The translations under genes and the position numbers were made by a program. A model generated the notes under the pieces. It worked only from the letters and a program-made list of their open reading frames with translations, did not search any database and was not told where the DNA came from. A stretch of DNA of 64,000 bases from Chloroflexota bacterium (GTDB lineage Bacteria; Chloroflexota; Dormibacteria; Dormibacterales; Dormibacteraceae), in assembly GCA_005880915.1 (NCBI GenBank), contig VBIW01000043.1, forward strand, positions 62,001-126,000. The letters run 5' to 3'. Below are positions 23,790 through 33,068 of this stretch, piece by piece. The stretch's first letter is position 1. Each line of letters starts with the position of its first letter.

Positions 23790-26042
23790 GTGCTCCTGGG
23801 CCGCGACGCTGAGCTGTCGGCGATCGACCAGGCCCTCGCCTCGGCGAGGCTCGGCAAGAGCTCGCGTGTCCTCATTCGCGGTGAGCCGGGAATCGGCAAG
23901 ACCGCACTTCTCGAATACGCCGTGGCGCGGGCCGGTTCGATGCGCGTCCTGGCCGCGCGGGGCGTGGAGTTCGAGGCAGACGTTCCATTTGCGGGGCTGC
24001 ATCAGCTCTTCCATCCGACGCTGGCCTTGCTGGATCGGCTGCCCCCGATCCACGCTGCCGCTCTGCGATCGTCGCTGGGATTGGGAGCGCGGATCGAGGC
24101 CGACCGGCTGATCATCGGCGCGGCTGCGCTTGGCCTGATCTCGGCTTACGCGGAGGAGGCTCCTCTCCTCATCACCCTCGACGACGCGCAGTGGCTCGAT
24201 CGTGCCTCCGCCGAGGCGGTCGCCTTCGCGGCTCGCAGGCTCTTCGCTGACCCGGTGGCGATCGTGATCGCGCTTCGCGGAGGAGAGGATTCGCCGCTCG
24301 CGGCGGCAGGCCTTCCCGAGCTCCGGTTGCAGGGGCTTGACTCGGCGTCCGCCACCGCGCTCCTGGAGCAGGCCGCCTCTGAACGCGTCTCGCCCGACGT
24401 CGCGCGCTGGATGCTGGAGGCAACCGGCGGAAACCCACTCGCACTGATCGAGCTCGGACACGAAGCACCCCGCATGTCCGCGTCTCCACACGACACCTTG
24501 CCGATCGCGACCAGCGTTGAGCGTGCCTACTTGCGGCGAGCGGATGGGCTTTCGGAAGGGGCGCGCCGTGTGCTCCTCTTGATGGCCGCGTCGGGAACCG
24601 CAGAGCTCGGCCTGGTTCAGCGCGCGGCTCGGGCTTTCGAGCTGAGTCCTGTCGACGTCGAGCAAGCCGAGGCTGCTGCTGGGCTGGTCATGCAGCGCGC
24701 GGATCGGGTTGAGTTCGTGCATCCGCTTGCGCGAGCAGCCATCTACCACGCCGCGACGCCGGCGGATCGCCGCGCCGCTCACAGGGCTTTGGCGAGAGTC
24801 ATGACTGAGCCCGACGACGCCGACCGCCAGGCGTGGCACCTGGCCTCGGCATCAACCGGATGGGACGCCGACGCCGCGACAGCGCTGGAGGGCGCGGCCC
24901 GACGAGCCCGAGAAAGCTCGGGCTACGCCGCAGCCGCAAGCGCCTGGGCAGAGTCGGCGCGGCTCACCGAGATGCCCGAGCTGAAGGCCGCGAGGATTTT
25001 CAACGCGGCCGACAACGCCTGGCTCGCCGGTCGGGTGGAGGACGCGGTCGGCTTGCTCGCCGAAGCCCGAAACCATGCCGAGACACGCGATCTGCGGATC
25101 GACATCGACACTCTCAGCGGCCACATCGCCATGCGCCGCGGCTCGGTCGTGGAGGGTTATCGGCTTCTGGTCGCGGCGGCCGGGGCTGTGGAGCGCGTCG
25201 ACCGCCTGAAGGCGATTCGCATTCTCGCCGACGCGGTGCTGTCGACATTCGGCGCCGGACGGCCATCCGACATGCTGGCTGATGCCCAGAAGGCGATCGG
25301 GCTGCTGCGTCCGGACGATCCGCCGGAGGTCGCCATCTTCGCTCATGTCGCATACGGCGCCCTGGTCGTCCTCGCAGGGCACGGCTCGGACGGGCCGACG
25401 CACTTCCGCCAGAGCGTGGAGCTGTTCAAGAAGGTGCCGGCCGAGAATGCCGACCCGCTGGTGCTCATCTGCGCGTGCTTTGTCGGTCTGTTCCTGCGCG
25501 AGGCCGAAGCCGGTCGCGATCTGCTGGAGCGAGCTGTCATCCTGGCGCGTGAGCACGCGCCCACGGCGGCCCTGCCGACGCTGCTGTTCATGTTGGGTCG
25601 CGACGCCGCCGCGACCGATCGCTGGGCGCTGGCGCGCGCGAACTATGAAGAAGGCGACCGTGTTGCGCGCGAAACGACCCAGTTCACGAGGCTATCGGGC
25701 GGACTCGCAGGACTGGCCTGGCTCGATGCCCTGGAGGGCCGGGTGGATGAGTGCCGCACCCACGCAGCTGAAGCGATCCAGCTGTGCGACGAATACGGGA
25801 TGGGCCTCTACAAAGCATGGTCGCTGACAGCCCTCGGTCAGCTCGAGCAGAGCCTGGGGCATCAAGAGGAAGCGCTCCAATACTTTGTTTCGTGTGAGTC
25901 CGTGCTTTCGGGCGTCTCCATCAATGACCCTGACATCTCGCCTCTGCCCGACATTGTCGATACCCTCGTGCGGCTCTCACGGCACCCTGAAGCGCGCGAG
26001 GCCGCCGCCAGGTATCAACCGTCCGCCGAGGCCAAAGCCTAG
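23790..26042 (+). CDS. AAA ATPase/TPR part of a LuxR-cyclase regulator, ending at an in-frame amber
   Basis: Starting at GTG 23790 (GGGAG upstream), this encodes 750 residues: a STAND/AAA-type ATPase (Walker A GEPGIGKT, residues 31-38; Walker B LLITLDDAQWLD) followed by TPR-like helical repeats (about residues 400-750). It ends at TAG 26040-26042, but the same reading frame stays open for another 331 codons through a LuxR helix-turn-helix and a cyclase domain. The residues around the stop (EAKA-TAG-PFALARAARARAL) match the continuous family pattern, where a Gln or similar stands at the stop position (CAG to TAG is one change). It is therefore either a recently broken gene, a read error, or a true split. 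Without the stop it would be a 1081-residue protein. Confidence 0.8.
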   Translation: MLLGRDAELSAIDQALASARLGKSSRVLIRGEPGIGKTALLEYAVARAGSMRVLAARGVEFEADVPFAGLHQLFHPTLALLDRLPPIHAAALRSSLGLGARIEADRLIIGAAALGLISAYAEEAPLLITLDDAQWLDRASAEAVAFAARRLFADPVAIVIALRGGEDSPLAAAGLPELRLQGLDSASATALLEQAASERVSPDVARWMLEATGGNPLALIELGHEAPRMSASPHDTLPIATSVERAYLRRADGLSEGARRVLLLMAASGTAELGLVQRAARAFELSPVDVEQAEAAAGLVMQRADRVEFVHPLARAAIYHAATPADRRAAHRALARVMTEPDDADRQAWHLASASTGWDADAATALEGAARRARESSGYAAAASAWAESARLTEMPELKAARIFNAADNAWLAGRVEDAVGLLAEARNHAETRDLRIDIDTLSGHIAMRRGSVVEGYRLLVAAAGAVERVDRLKAIRILADAVLSTFGAGRPSDMLADAQKAIGLLRPDDPPEVAIFAHVAYGALVVLAGHGSDGPTHFRQSVELFKKVPAENADPLVLICACFVGLFLREAEAGRDLLERAVILAREHAPTAALPTLLFMLGRDAAATDRWALARANYEEGDRVARETTQFTRLSGGLAGLAWLDALEGRVDECRTHAAEAIQLCDEYGMGLYKAWSLTALGQLEQSLGHQEEALQYFVSCESVLSGVSINDPDISPLPDIVDTLVRLSRHPEAREAAARYQPSAEAKA

Positions 26043-26150
26043 CCGTTCGCGCTCGCGCGCGCTGCACGCGCTAGGGCGCTTGTCGCCGATGACGACAGGT
26101 ACATCGAGGAGTACGAGACCGCCCTGCGGCACCATCGCGACACTCCCGAT

Positions 26151-27035
26151 GTGTTTGAACAGGCGCGAACTGAGCTCTACTATGGCGAGCGCCTTCGGCG
26201 TTCTCGCCGCCGCATCGACGCGCGGCGGCATCTTCGCGAAGCTCTGAACGCGTTCGACCAGCTGGGTGCGGCACCGTGGGCCGAGCGTGCCATGCAGGAG
26301 CTGCACGCAAGCGGAGAGACAGCCCGCGTGCGCGATGACACCTCCCGCCAGCAGCTCACGCCGCAGGAGCTCCAGGTGGCGATGACCCTGGCCGAAGGGG
26401 CCACTACGCGTGAGGCGGCGGCCAGGCTTTACCTCAGCCCGAAGACTGTGGAGTACCACCTGCGTCATGTCTACGACAAGCTCGAGGTCCGGACGCGGGA
26501 AGACCTGCGGAAATTGATACTGGCCCAATCACGGCCGGCTGGCTCGAGAAAGGCGCTGATGTTCACGGACCTCGCTGGTTCGACGAGCCTGGTCGAGGCG
26601 ATTGGTGACAAGGCGTGGCACGACCTGAGTGCGTGGATGGATGGCGAGATGCGGCGGTGCTTCGACGAATTCAAGGGTCGCGAGGTCGACCATGCGGGCG
26701 ATGGATTTTTCGTTGTGTTCGACGCTGCCGCCGATGCGATCGATTGCGCGGGCGCGATTCAGCGCCGGTTGTCGAACCACCGCCGTCTGCATGGGTACGC
26801 GCCCCAGGTACGCATCGGGATCCATGTGGGGGAGGTCCAGGGCTCCGACTCAACGCTCAGAGGTGCCGCGGTGAACCGCGCGGCGCGCCTTTGCGCGGCA
26901 GCTGAGGCGGACGGGATCATCGCTTCACGCGAAGCTCTTGAAGCGAGCGGCCGCCAAGTAATCGGTTTCCAGAAATTCGTCTTGAAGGGGATCAAAGAAC
27001 CCATCGAGGCGGCGGAAGTTCCCTGGGAGCGATAG
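26151..27035 (+). CDS. LuxR helix-turn-helix + class III cyclase part of the same regulator
   Basis: Same frame as the upstream part. The earliest start codon after the amber is GTG 26151, giving 294 residues; frame continuity begins at 26043. The LuxR-type helix-turn-helix (LTPQELQVAMTLAEGATTRE, then LYLSPKTVEYHLRHVYDKL) is near residues 70-120 of the fragment. It is followed by a class III cyclase domain: metal Asp in FTDLAGST, second Asp in HAGDGFFVVFD, and VNRAARL at the transition-state position. The substrate-Lys position reads Asp (EVDHAGDG) as in a common variant group. Cyclase placed C-terminal to the DNA-binding domain is unusual; the mycobacterial relatives put it at the N-terminus. 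Confidence 0.8.
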   Translation: MFEQARTELYYGERLRRSRRRIDARRHLREALNAFDQLGAAPWAERAMQELHASGETARVRDDTSRQQLTPQELQVAMTLAEGATTREAAARLYLSPKTVEYHLRHVYDKLEVRTREDLRKLILAQSRPAGSRKALMFTDLAGSTSLVEAIGDKAWHDLSAWMDGEMRRCFDEFKGREVDHAGDGFFVVFDAAADAIDCAGAIQRRLSNHRRLHGYAPQVRIGIHVGEVQGSDSTLRGAAVNRAARLCAAAEADGIIASREALEASGRQVIGFQKFVLKGIKEPIEAAEVPWER

Positions 27036-27104
27036 CACGCCGCTCACCGCCTTGCTTGACGGCCGGCTGTGAATGTTCACGGGCATGAAGTGGTTTCACG
27101 GTCC

Positions 27105-28040
27105 ATGAACACGAAATGGACGGCTGAACAAATTCCGGGACAGCAAGGTCGCACTGCGATCGTCACAGGGGCCAACAGCGGGCTGGGGTTCATCGTCGCG
27201 CGGGAGCTTGCCCGAGCCGGTGCCCGTGTGATCGTGGCGACACGCGACGCCGGACGTGGCGCGAACGCCGTCGGCGAGATCAAGGCGGCGCACCCGGCGG
27301 CAAAGGTCGAGCTCGCGCAGCTCGACCTGGCCAATCTCGCCTCGGTCAGAGCATTCGCGCAGTCGTTCCTCGACGCCGGCAGCAGTCTCGACCTGCTCGT
27401 CAACAACGCTGGAGTCATGGCGGTCCCGCGCCGGCTGAGCCCGGATGGATTCGAGCTCCAGTTCGCAACCAACCACCTGGGCCACTTCGCCCTGACCGGA
27501 CTGCTCGTGCCCGCGTTCAACCAGCAGCCTGGAACCCGCGTCATAACGGTCAGCAGCAACAACCACAAGGCTGGGCAGATGCGCTTAGACGACCTTCAGG
27601 GAGAGCAGCAGTATTCGCGCTGGGGCGCGTATGCGCAGTCGAAGCTTTCCAACCTGCTGTTCACTCTCGAGCTGGATCGAAGGCTCAAAGCCGCCGGGCT
27701 GCCGATGATCAGCGTGGCCGCCCACCCTGGCTACTCGGCCACGAACCTGCAGAACAACGCAGTTCCGCGGCAGCTGCGATTCCTGGCCCGCATGGCAAAC
27801 GCGCTGATGGCCCAGTCGGCCGAGATTGGCGCTCTTCCCCTTCTTTATGCGGCGACCTACCCGGACCTGCCCGGCGGCTCGTATATAGGCCCCGACGGCC
27901 CAGCCGAGATGCGAGGTTATCCGACCGTGGTCCAGCCAAGCGACAAGGCGAAAGACGTCGAGGACGCCAGTCGGCTCTGGCAGATCTCCGAGAAGTTGAC
28001 GCGCGTGACGTATGAGATGCCGGCGCCGGCGGCCGCCTAG
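27105..28040 (+). CDS. Short-chain dehydrogenase/reductase (retinol dehydrogenase-like)
   Basis: A 311-residue classical SDR: cofactor site TGANSGLG, NNAGVM, and catalytic YAQSK (Tyr-x-x-x-Lys) with upstream Ser in ITVSSNNH. Its length and the NHLGHFALTGLL segment match the retinol dehydrogenase/light-dependent protochlorophyllide reductase-like group. Substrates are unknown. ATG 27105 is chosen since the family begins at KWTAEQIPGQQGRTAIVTGA. Confidence 0.88.
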   Translation: MNTKWTAEQIPGQQGRTAIVTGANSGLGFIVARELARAGARVIVATRDAGRGANAVGEIKAAHPAAKVELAQLDLANLASVRAFAQSFLDAGSSLDLLVNNAGVMAVPRRLSPDGFELQFATNHLGHFALTGLLVPAFNQQPGTRVITVSSNNHKAGQMRLDDLQGEQQYSRWGAYAQSKLSNLLFTLELDRRLKAAGLPMISVAAHPGYSATNLQNNAVPRQLRFLARMANALMAQSAEIGALPLLYAATYPDLPGGSYIGPDGPAEMRGYPTVVQPSDKAKDVEDASRLWQISEKLTRVTYEMPAPAAA

Positions 28041-28076
28041 TCCAGCATCTCGACCGCCCTTCTATAGTCGGCTGAC

Positions 28077-29315
28077 GTGTCTGCCGGCACTGCCGAACCG
28101 ATCACGACTCAGAAGGTTTCGGATTGGGTAACGCTCCTGATTCTCTTCGGGATCGCGTCGACGGTCGAGGCCTTCACGGTCTCTCATGTGTTCCGCTTCA
28201 TGCCGCTGTACCTCGCGACGGTCCACGTGCCGGCGTCGGAGATTCCAGCCTGGACCGGATACCTGAACGCCGCGTTCTTCCTTTTTGGCTTGCCCCTCGT
28301 CCCGTTCTGGGGAGTTTGGGCAGAGCGTTACGGGCGCATCCCGATCATCGCCCGCAGCGCATTCGTCGAGATGGTCGTTTTCGCCGGGCTCTGGGTCGCA
28401 CAGAACAGGTGGCAGGCCGCGTTCGCCATGCTCCTCGTCGGCTTCCAGCTCGGCAACACCGGCGTCATGCTCACCGCTCTGCGCGCGGTCACCCCGCAAC
28501 GGCGGGTCGGGTTCGCGATCTCGATCTATGGCATCACGCCTTCTCTTGGTTTCGCGATCGGTCCCGCCGCGGGCGGCTGGCTCGTCGACCACGGCGTCTT
28601 GAACCTGCACACCCTGTTCGCGCTTGATGCCGCGCTCTCTCTGGCGGCCGGCATCATCGTTGTGGCATTCGCCCGGGAGGGGCCGCGCCCGCTCCGGCCT
28701 TCCGGGTCGGCGACGCAGCTCGCGCTCGGCGCCCTGCGCCTGGCCCTCACGGGACGTGTGACCCTGATCGTCTTCGGCGTCTTCGGTCTCGCCTACTTTG
28801 CGCTGCAGATCGCCAACCCGTTCCTGCCGCTTCTGGTGGTTAGGCTCGTCGGCGGCACGTCTGGCGCCGCCGGCCAGATCGGGATCGTCTTTGGCGCCTC
28901 GGCTTTGCTCGGCGCACTGCTCTCGCCGCTGGCGGGGGCTGCCGGCGATCGTTATGGTTTCCGGCCGCTTCTCGCAGGGGCGTGCGTGCTCGCCGCGGCG
29001 AGCCTGGCCGAGCTGGCGCTGGCGCCGAATCTCGTCTTGCTCACGGTGGGCGCGGTCTTCCTCGGCGCCGCCACGGCGACGGCGATCTCGATGGTGTTTG
29101 CGCTCCTGGCCACGGCCGTCCCTGAGGCCCGTCGTGCCACGACGCTCAACCTGGTTTTGCTACCTATCTACTTCTCGTCCATCGCGGGAGGAATCGTGGG
29201 CGCGATTCTTGTGCGCAACGGTCTCAACACAGTCCTGTGGGCAGGAGCGGCGATCTCTTTGCTCGCAGCGGTGTTGACCACAAGGTTGCGCTCAACTGAC
29301 TCAGTCCTCACGTAG
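28077..29315 (+). CDS. Major facilitator superfamily transporter
   Basis: A 412-residue twelve-helix MFS protein of the drug-efflux-like kind (helix 2-3 loop WGVWAERYGRIPIIAR; second half loop GAAGDRYGFRPLLAG). The gene starts with GTG 36 bases after the SDR. No substrate can be assigned. Confidence 0.85.
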   Translation: MSAGTAEPITTQKVSDWVTLLILFGIASTVEAFTVSHVFRFMPLYLATVHVPASEIPAWTGYLNAAFFLFGLPLVPFWGVWAERYGRIPIIARSAFVEMVVFAGLWVAQNRWQAAFAMLLVGFQLGNTGVMLTALRAVTPQRRVGFAISIYGITPSLGFAIGPAAGGWLVDHGVLNLHTLFALDAALSLAAGIIVVAFAREGPRPLRPSGSATQLALGALRLALTGRVTLIVFGVFGLAYFALQIANPFLPLLVVRLVGGTSGAAGQIGIVFGASALLGALLSPLAGAAGDRYGFRPLLAGACVLAAASLAELALAPNLVLLTVGAVFLGAATATAISMVFALLATAVPEARRATTLNLVLLPIYFSSIAGGIVGAILVRNGLNTVLWAGAAISLLAAVLTTRLRSTDSVLT

Positions 29316-29402
29316 GCCTTGACAGCCACAAGCGCTCCTGGCCGCACCGGTAGGGAGCGTTACGATGTGGCTACGGCTTGAGGCGTAGGGGAGGTCGACT
29401 TT

Positions 29403-30572
29403 ATGTCCGTCTGGATCGAGGCCATCGCCTTCAACCATGATCAGAGCACCGCTACTCACGACGCCCTGAATCTCCGTCGCAACGCGAGCGAAGAGGTCCG
29501 CTTGCCGGAGTGGCAGGAAGGGATTTGCGTCCGGCCCGAGGATTCGCCTGCGGCGTACTCGATCGCCGACATCCATGGCCATAAGATCACCATCAAGGCC
29601 AGCTTTCGAAGCTCGAACCCGAATCCCCACAAGCTTGAGATTCGCGCTGTCGACGACCTCGACGATCCGGACATACCCACCGAATGCCGCAACGTCCTCG
29701 GCCAGGTGGAGGCGAAGAAGATCGCGTTCGCGGGCGGACAGAGTGGCATGCAAGAGATGACCCTCCACAAGGTCAAGCTGCACGATTGGGGAGTAGGGGT
29801 GAGGGAGACGACGTGGCACTGGCAGGTCAGAGATGACGCGGACGACGAGTGGGAGCACTTCGCCAGCACCCGCCACCGCATCTACTCGGTTCTAACGACC
29901 CCCACTGCGCCTTGGCAGCAGACGCCTTTCAACTCCACCAACGCAGACATCCTGTGGACCGACGTACTCGATTACGCGTGCTGGTGGGCTTTCGGCGCCA
30001 AGACGCCCGACAAGGCGGCGGGCAAGATCACCCGCCACGTCTACAACCTGGGGCCGGCCGTTCTCACCTACGACTGTCCCGGCGGTGGCTCGACCCAGTA
30101 CGCCTGGCCGGACTTCAATTGCACCGCGTTCATCGACCGCCTGCGCGGAGGCATCGGAAACGGCTACTACCTCAACTGCACAGACTGCGCGACGATCACG
30201 TCGACCTTCGCCAACGCCATCGGCTGCGACTTATGGCAGTCGAGAATGTTTGGCGGCTGGAGTTTCGCGCTGAACGAGATCCTGGCGATTGGATCCAACG
30301 TCTGGCAGACGGCGTGTGGATGGGGCAGCTTCAGCTACCACGAGGTGGCGTGGGAGGGCGCCTGCACATCGAACGAAGACGTGTTCGACGCCTGTCTTCA
30401 GGTCGACGGGGACGCCGACCCGACCACTCCACCACATACACCGCTGCTTCCGGTGGATCTGAGATTCGGGCTTCCGGGCGACGGGCTTTACCGCGATCGG
30501 CTGGCGACCCCTCTGGGGCGTCCCAACTGCAACGACCAGCCCGCGACCAGACAGCGGCGGCAGGTGAACTGA
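29403..30572 (+). CDS. Predicted transglutaminase/papain-like fold protein, unknown function
   Basis: A 389-residue protein with no signal peptide. The N-terminal half (to about 170) is beta-rich with an IDGHKITI-type pattern; the second half holds a possible cysteine-hydrolase core: NCTDCATITSTFANAIGCDL (candidate catalytic Cys), FSYHEVAWEG (candidate His) and DGDADP (candidate Asp) in the Cys-His-Asp order of transglutaminase folds. The ending (ATPLGRPNCNDQPATRQRRQ) is polar. A GGGGAGG Shine-Dalgarno lies about 8 bases before the ATG. The following gene starts on the next base after the stop, so the two act as a pair. No named family was recognised. Confidence 0.7.
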   Translation: MSVWIEAIAFNHDQSTATHDALNLRRNASEEVRLPEWQEGICVRPEDSPAAYSIADIHGHKITIKASFRSSNPNPHKLEIRAVDDLDDPDIPTECRNVLGQVEAKKIAFAGGQSGMQEMTLHKVKLHDWGVGVRETTWHWQVRDDADDEWEHFASTRHRIYSVLTTPTAPWQQTPFNSTNADILWTDVLDYACWWAFGAKTPDKAAGKITRHVYNLGPAVLTYDCPGGGSTQYAWPDFNCTAFIDRLRGGIGNGYYLNCTDCATITSTFANAIGCDLWQSRMFGGWSFALNEILAIGSNVWQTACGWGSFSYHEVAWEGACTSNEDVFDACLQVDGDADPTTPPHTPLLPVDLRFGLPGDGLYRDRLATPLGRPNCNDQPATRQRRQVN

Positions 30573-31052
30573 ATGGATGAGAAGTTGCGCAGCGAATTGC
30601 GCCATAGGTTCGACTTCGACACCTGGAAGACGGCGCCGCGTGCGGTCGCCGAGCTGTCGATTGGCGGCTTGATTGAGGTGGGCAGCGAACTCGGCAGATG
30701 GACGGTGCGCAAGATGCAGCCGCTGAAAGTTCCAGGGACGCGCGCCGCCTCTCAGTCGATGTGGCAGGAGGATGCGGCAGCCGATGCGCTGTTGAGAGTC
30801 GACCTGCTCGAGGCTTCGTCGGGGACAGCTGCCCGGGAGCTGGTTCTGGAGCTCCTAGGAGAATTCCAGTCGCCTGAGATAAAGCGCGTCGCCGACCCAC
30901 GGGCCGGCGAGCTCGCCTTCAGCGGGCCCGGGGAGACGGCGATCCTGTTTGCCCGCGCCAACCTGGTCGCAATGGTGCGCAACGCCGGGCGGCGCGTCGT
31001 CCAGGTGACTGAGTTCGCCAAGACGCTCGACACTCTCCTCGGCGGGGGTTGA
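30573..31052 (+). CDS. Unknown protein paired with the upstream transglutaminase-like gene
   Basis: A 159-residue protein, mixed alpha/beta, with a charged N-terminus (MDEKLRSELRHRFDFDTWKT) and a C-terminal part (FARANLVAMVRNAGRRVVQVTEFAKTLDTLL). No cysteines, no signal peptide and no recognised family. ATG directly abuts the previous stop (zero spacing), so translation is coupled. Partner or inhibitor of the enzyme-like neighbour is a possibility, unproven. Confidence 0.65.
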   Translation: MDEKLRSELRHRFDFDTWKTAPRAVAELSIGGLIEVGSELGRWTVRKMQPLKVPGTRAASQSMWQEDAAADALLRVDLLEASSGTAARELVLELLGEFQSPEIKRVADPRAGELAFSGPGETAILFARANLVAMVRNAGRRVVQVTEFAKTLDTLLGGG

Positions 31053-31062
31053 TAAGCCTCCG

Positions 31063-31887
31063 CTAGCTGATCGATTCGGCTGGGCGCGCAGATCCCGAAA
31101 AAGGCGAGACCGGGCGCGGCTGCAGCACGCCGTCGATGTAGAGGTCGACCTTTTCGTTGTAGAAGCAGAGGAGGTTCTCGATCTTGGGGATCTCCGGGAT
31201 CGGCCGCGGATAGCTCCACACGAAATCCTTGTACGTCTTGCCGCCGATGTGCAGCGACCAGTAGCTGGCGTCGCCTTTGTAGGGGCAATGCGTGACTCTG
31301 CTTGTTGACTCGAGCAGGTCCATGCGCACATCGAGCTTAGGAATGTAGTACCGCGTCGGCAGGCCGGTTTCGAAAAGCAGCACCGGCCGTCTTGTCTCGG
31401 CGACCACCTGGCCGTCCACCTCTACGCGCACGTGACGAGAGCTGTGGACGGTGTCCACCCTCGTGTAGGGATCGCGCGGATGGACGAAGACTTCTTCGTC
31501 TTCTTCGAACCACGAGTCGACGGCCTTCCAGTAGAAGGCGATGTGACCTTCCAGCGGCGTGAGGTCACCGGTGGGATTTGCGTAGCTGTAAGCGAGGTTG
31601 TCCTCGACACGTCCACCCGTGTTCGAGCGCCAGCGGACGGTGCCGGAGCCGGTGTCCGGCGCCGCCTCTTTCGCGGCCAGCAAGTCCATCCGCACGTCCG
31701 CCACTGGGAACCAGTACGTAGGCGGGCGCCTGGTCTCGAACACCAACAGCACACTCTGACTGTCGGCGATCAACCTGCCGTCGAAGAAAGCTCGCACGCG
31801 TCGCGGGCTGTATTCGATGTGAGCTCCGTCTTTCAGCCGTGCCCGGTCGGCCGCGGCCGCCACGCCAGCTCGCGCCGCTTCGCTCAT
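31063..31887 (-). CDS. Tandem DUF427 protein
   Basis: A 274-residue protein of two DUF427 domains (about 25-140 and 145-260). Both carry the same pattern: VRAFFDGRLIADSQSVLLVFE/VRVEVDGQVVAETRRPVLLFE, then YWFPVADVRMDLL/YYIPKLDVRMDLL, then a YK/RS-D-type segment ending near WSYPRPI. The family is small beta-rich, of unknown biochemical function. Duplication in one chain is seen in many actinobacterial-type genomes. ATG at 31887. Confidence 0.85.
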   Translation of the reverse strand: MSEAARAGVAAAADRARLKDGAHIEYSPRRVRAFFDGRLIADSQSVLLVFETRRPPTYWFPVADVRMDLLAAKEAAPDTGSGTVRWRSNTGGRVEDNLAYSYANPTGDLTPLEGHIAFYWKAVDSWFEEDEEVFVHPRDPYTRVDTVHSSRHVRVEVDGQVVAETRRPVLLFETGLPTRYYIPKLDVRMDLLESTSRVTHCPYKGDASYWSLHIGGKTYKDFVWSYPRPIPEIPKIENLLCFYNEKVDLYIDGVLQPRPVSPFSGSARPAESIS

Positions 31888-32107
31888 GTACCAGCTAAAC
31901 CGCCCGATTCGAAGGAACCTTCCGTCGTGTCATTCAAAAGAACACCCTCCTCTTGCGAATCTGCAACGTGCGCAACATTCCGCTGGCCACGAACATCGCC
32001 ACCGCCGACATGTTGATGTCGTCGGACCTTATCTGGAGGCTGCCTGAGATGTCGGCCAAGACCTGGTGGGAGGAGAAAGACCCTGCCTGAGCCGGCCATC
32101 TGTCGAG

Positions 32108-32413
32108 CTAGGAGACGAGCACCTCGACCCGCCCCGCGTCGATGGCGACCATCTTGTCGAGCGGGTCGCGCTTGACGACCGCGTTGATATGGTCCACCAC
32201 TTCCACGATCTCCGCCCGCATCCCCTCGACGTCCTCACCCTCGGCCTCGATCTCGATGAACGAGTACTCGTCAGCGTGGCCCTTGCGATAGCCGGTCCAG
32301 TGGAAATGCCAATCGGTTCGATGATTCAGGGACAGCGCGGCAAACACGGCGCCCCAGGTGGCCTCTTCATCGGCGGGTATCTGCTCTATCCGTGCCCTCA
32401 CACCGCCAATCAT
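32108..32413 (-). CDS. Hypothetical 101-residue protein
   Basis: A 101-residue protein with a DWHFHWTGYRKGHADEYSFIEIEAEGEDVEGM core and an acidic helix. It looks like a small alpha/beta fold, and no family is recognised. The ATG at 32413 is used since an upstream extension would run into the divergent DinB gene (start 32460). Confidence 0.55.
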   Translation of the reverse strand: MIGGVRARIEQIPADEEATWGAVFAALSLNHRTDWHFHWTGYRKGHADEYSFIEIEAEGEDVEGMRAEIVEVVDHINAVVKRDPLDKMVAIDAGRVEVLVS

Positions 32414-32459
32414 TGTGCGCCAGAGCTGTTTCGTCCGGGAGTTCGCCCCGGAGCACACT

Positions 32460-33029
32460 ATGCCGATGCGGGCGAACCGGCTTCTGTCGACCCAGCTGAA
32501 CGCGCTCAACTTCCACCTTCACGAGGTGGCCGCCTCGATGCAGCCGGACGACTGGCTCCGCCGCAGCGTCCCCGGTACAAACCTGCCTGCGTTCACCTTC
32601 TGGCATGTCCCGCGGACGATCGATTCCACCGTCAACATGGGAATCCGGGGCGTGCCGGAATTGATCGAGTCAGAGCCCTGGGCCGCGAGGCGTTGGGCGC
32701 GGCCGGAAGGCGGAACCGGCTACACAGTCGAGGAGGCTGACCAACTCGCCGCCGACGTGGTTCCGGCTGAGGTTGTCGAGTACGCGGACGCGGTCAGGTC
32801 ACATGTAAGCCAGTGGCTCAAGACGGTCACGGACGAGGAGCTCGACGCGCCCAACATGCTGAAGGAGCACACCGCCAAGACAAAGGCCTACTACCGGCCT
32901 GAGGTCGAAGAAGCAATCGCGCCTCTCGTGGGCCAGCCGGTGTGGCTTCTGGTCAGCCTCACGTGTTTCGCGCATGGCTGGGCGCACCTCGAGGAGATCA
33001 AACTCCTGGCGGCCGCAGGTCGAAAGTAG
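32460..33029 (+). CDS. DinB family protein
   Basis: A 189-residue four-helix-bundle protein of the DinB/YfiT type. Candidate metal ligands are His of HLHEVAASM, His of FWHVPRTIDS and the His pair in FAHGWAHLEEIK. Members are metal-dependent thiol-S-transferases in mycothiol or bacillithiol chemistry or stress proteins. ATG 32460 is chosen because the helical bundle starts at TQLNALNFHLHEVA. Confidence 0.8.
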   Translation: MPMRANRLLSTQLNALNFHLHEVAASMQPDDWLRRSVPGTNLPAFTFWHVPRTIDSTVNMGIRGVPELIESEPWAARRWARPEGGTGYTVEEADQLAADVVPAEVVEYADAVRSHVSQWLKTVTDEELDAPNMLKEHTAKTKAYYRPEVEEAIAPLVGQPVWLLVSLTCFAHGWAHLEEIKLLAAAGRK

Positions 33030-33068
33030 ATGTTCCAGCTCGAAGCCGACAACAGGAGTCGACTTATC

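Noticed and set aside
31968-32090. 40-codon plus-strand frame (VRNIPLATNIATADMLMSSD start)
   Set aside because: No Shine-Dalgarno, no recognised family and too short to separate from chance in this GC content. It could be a gene remnant.
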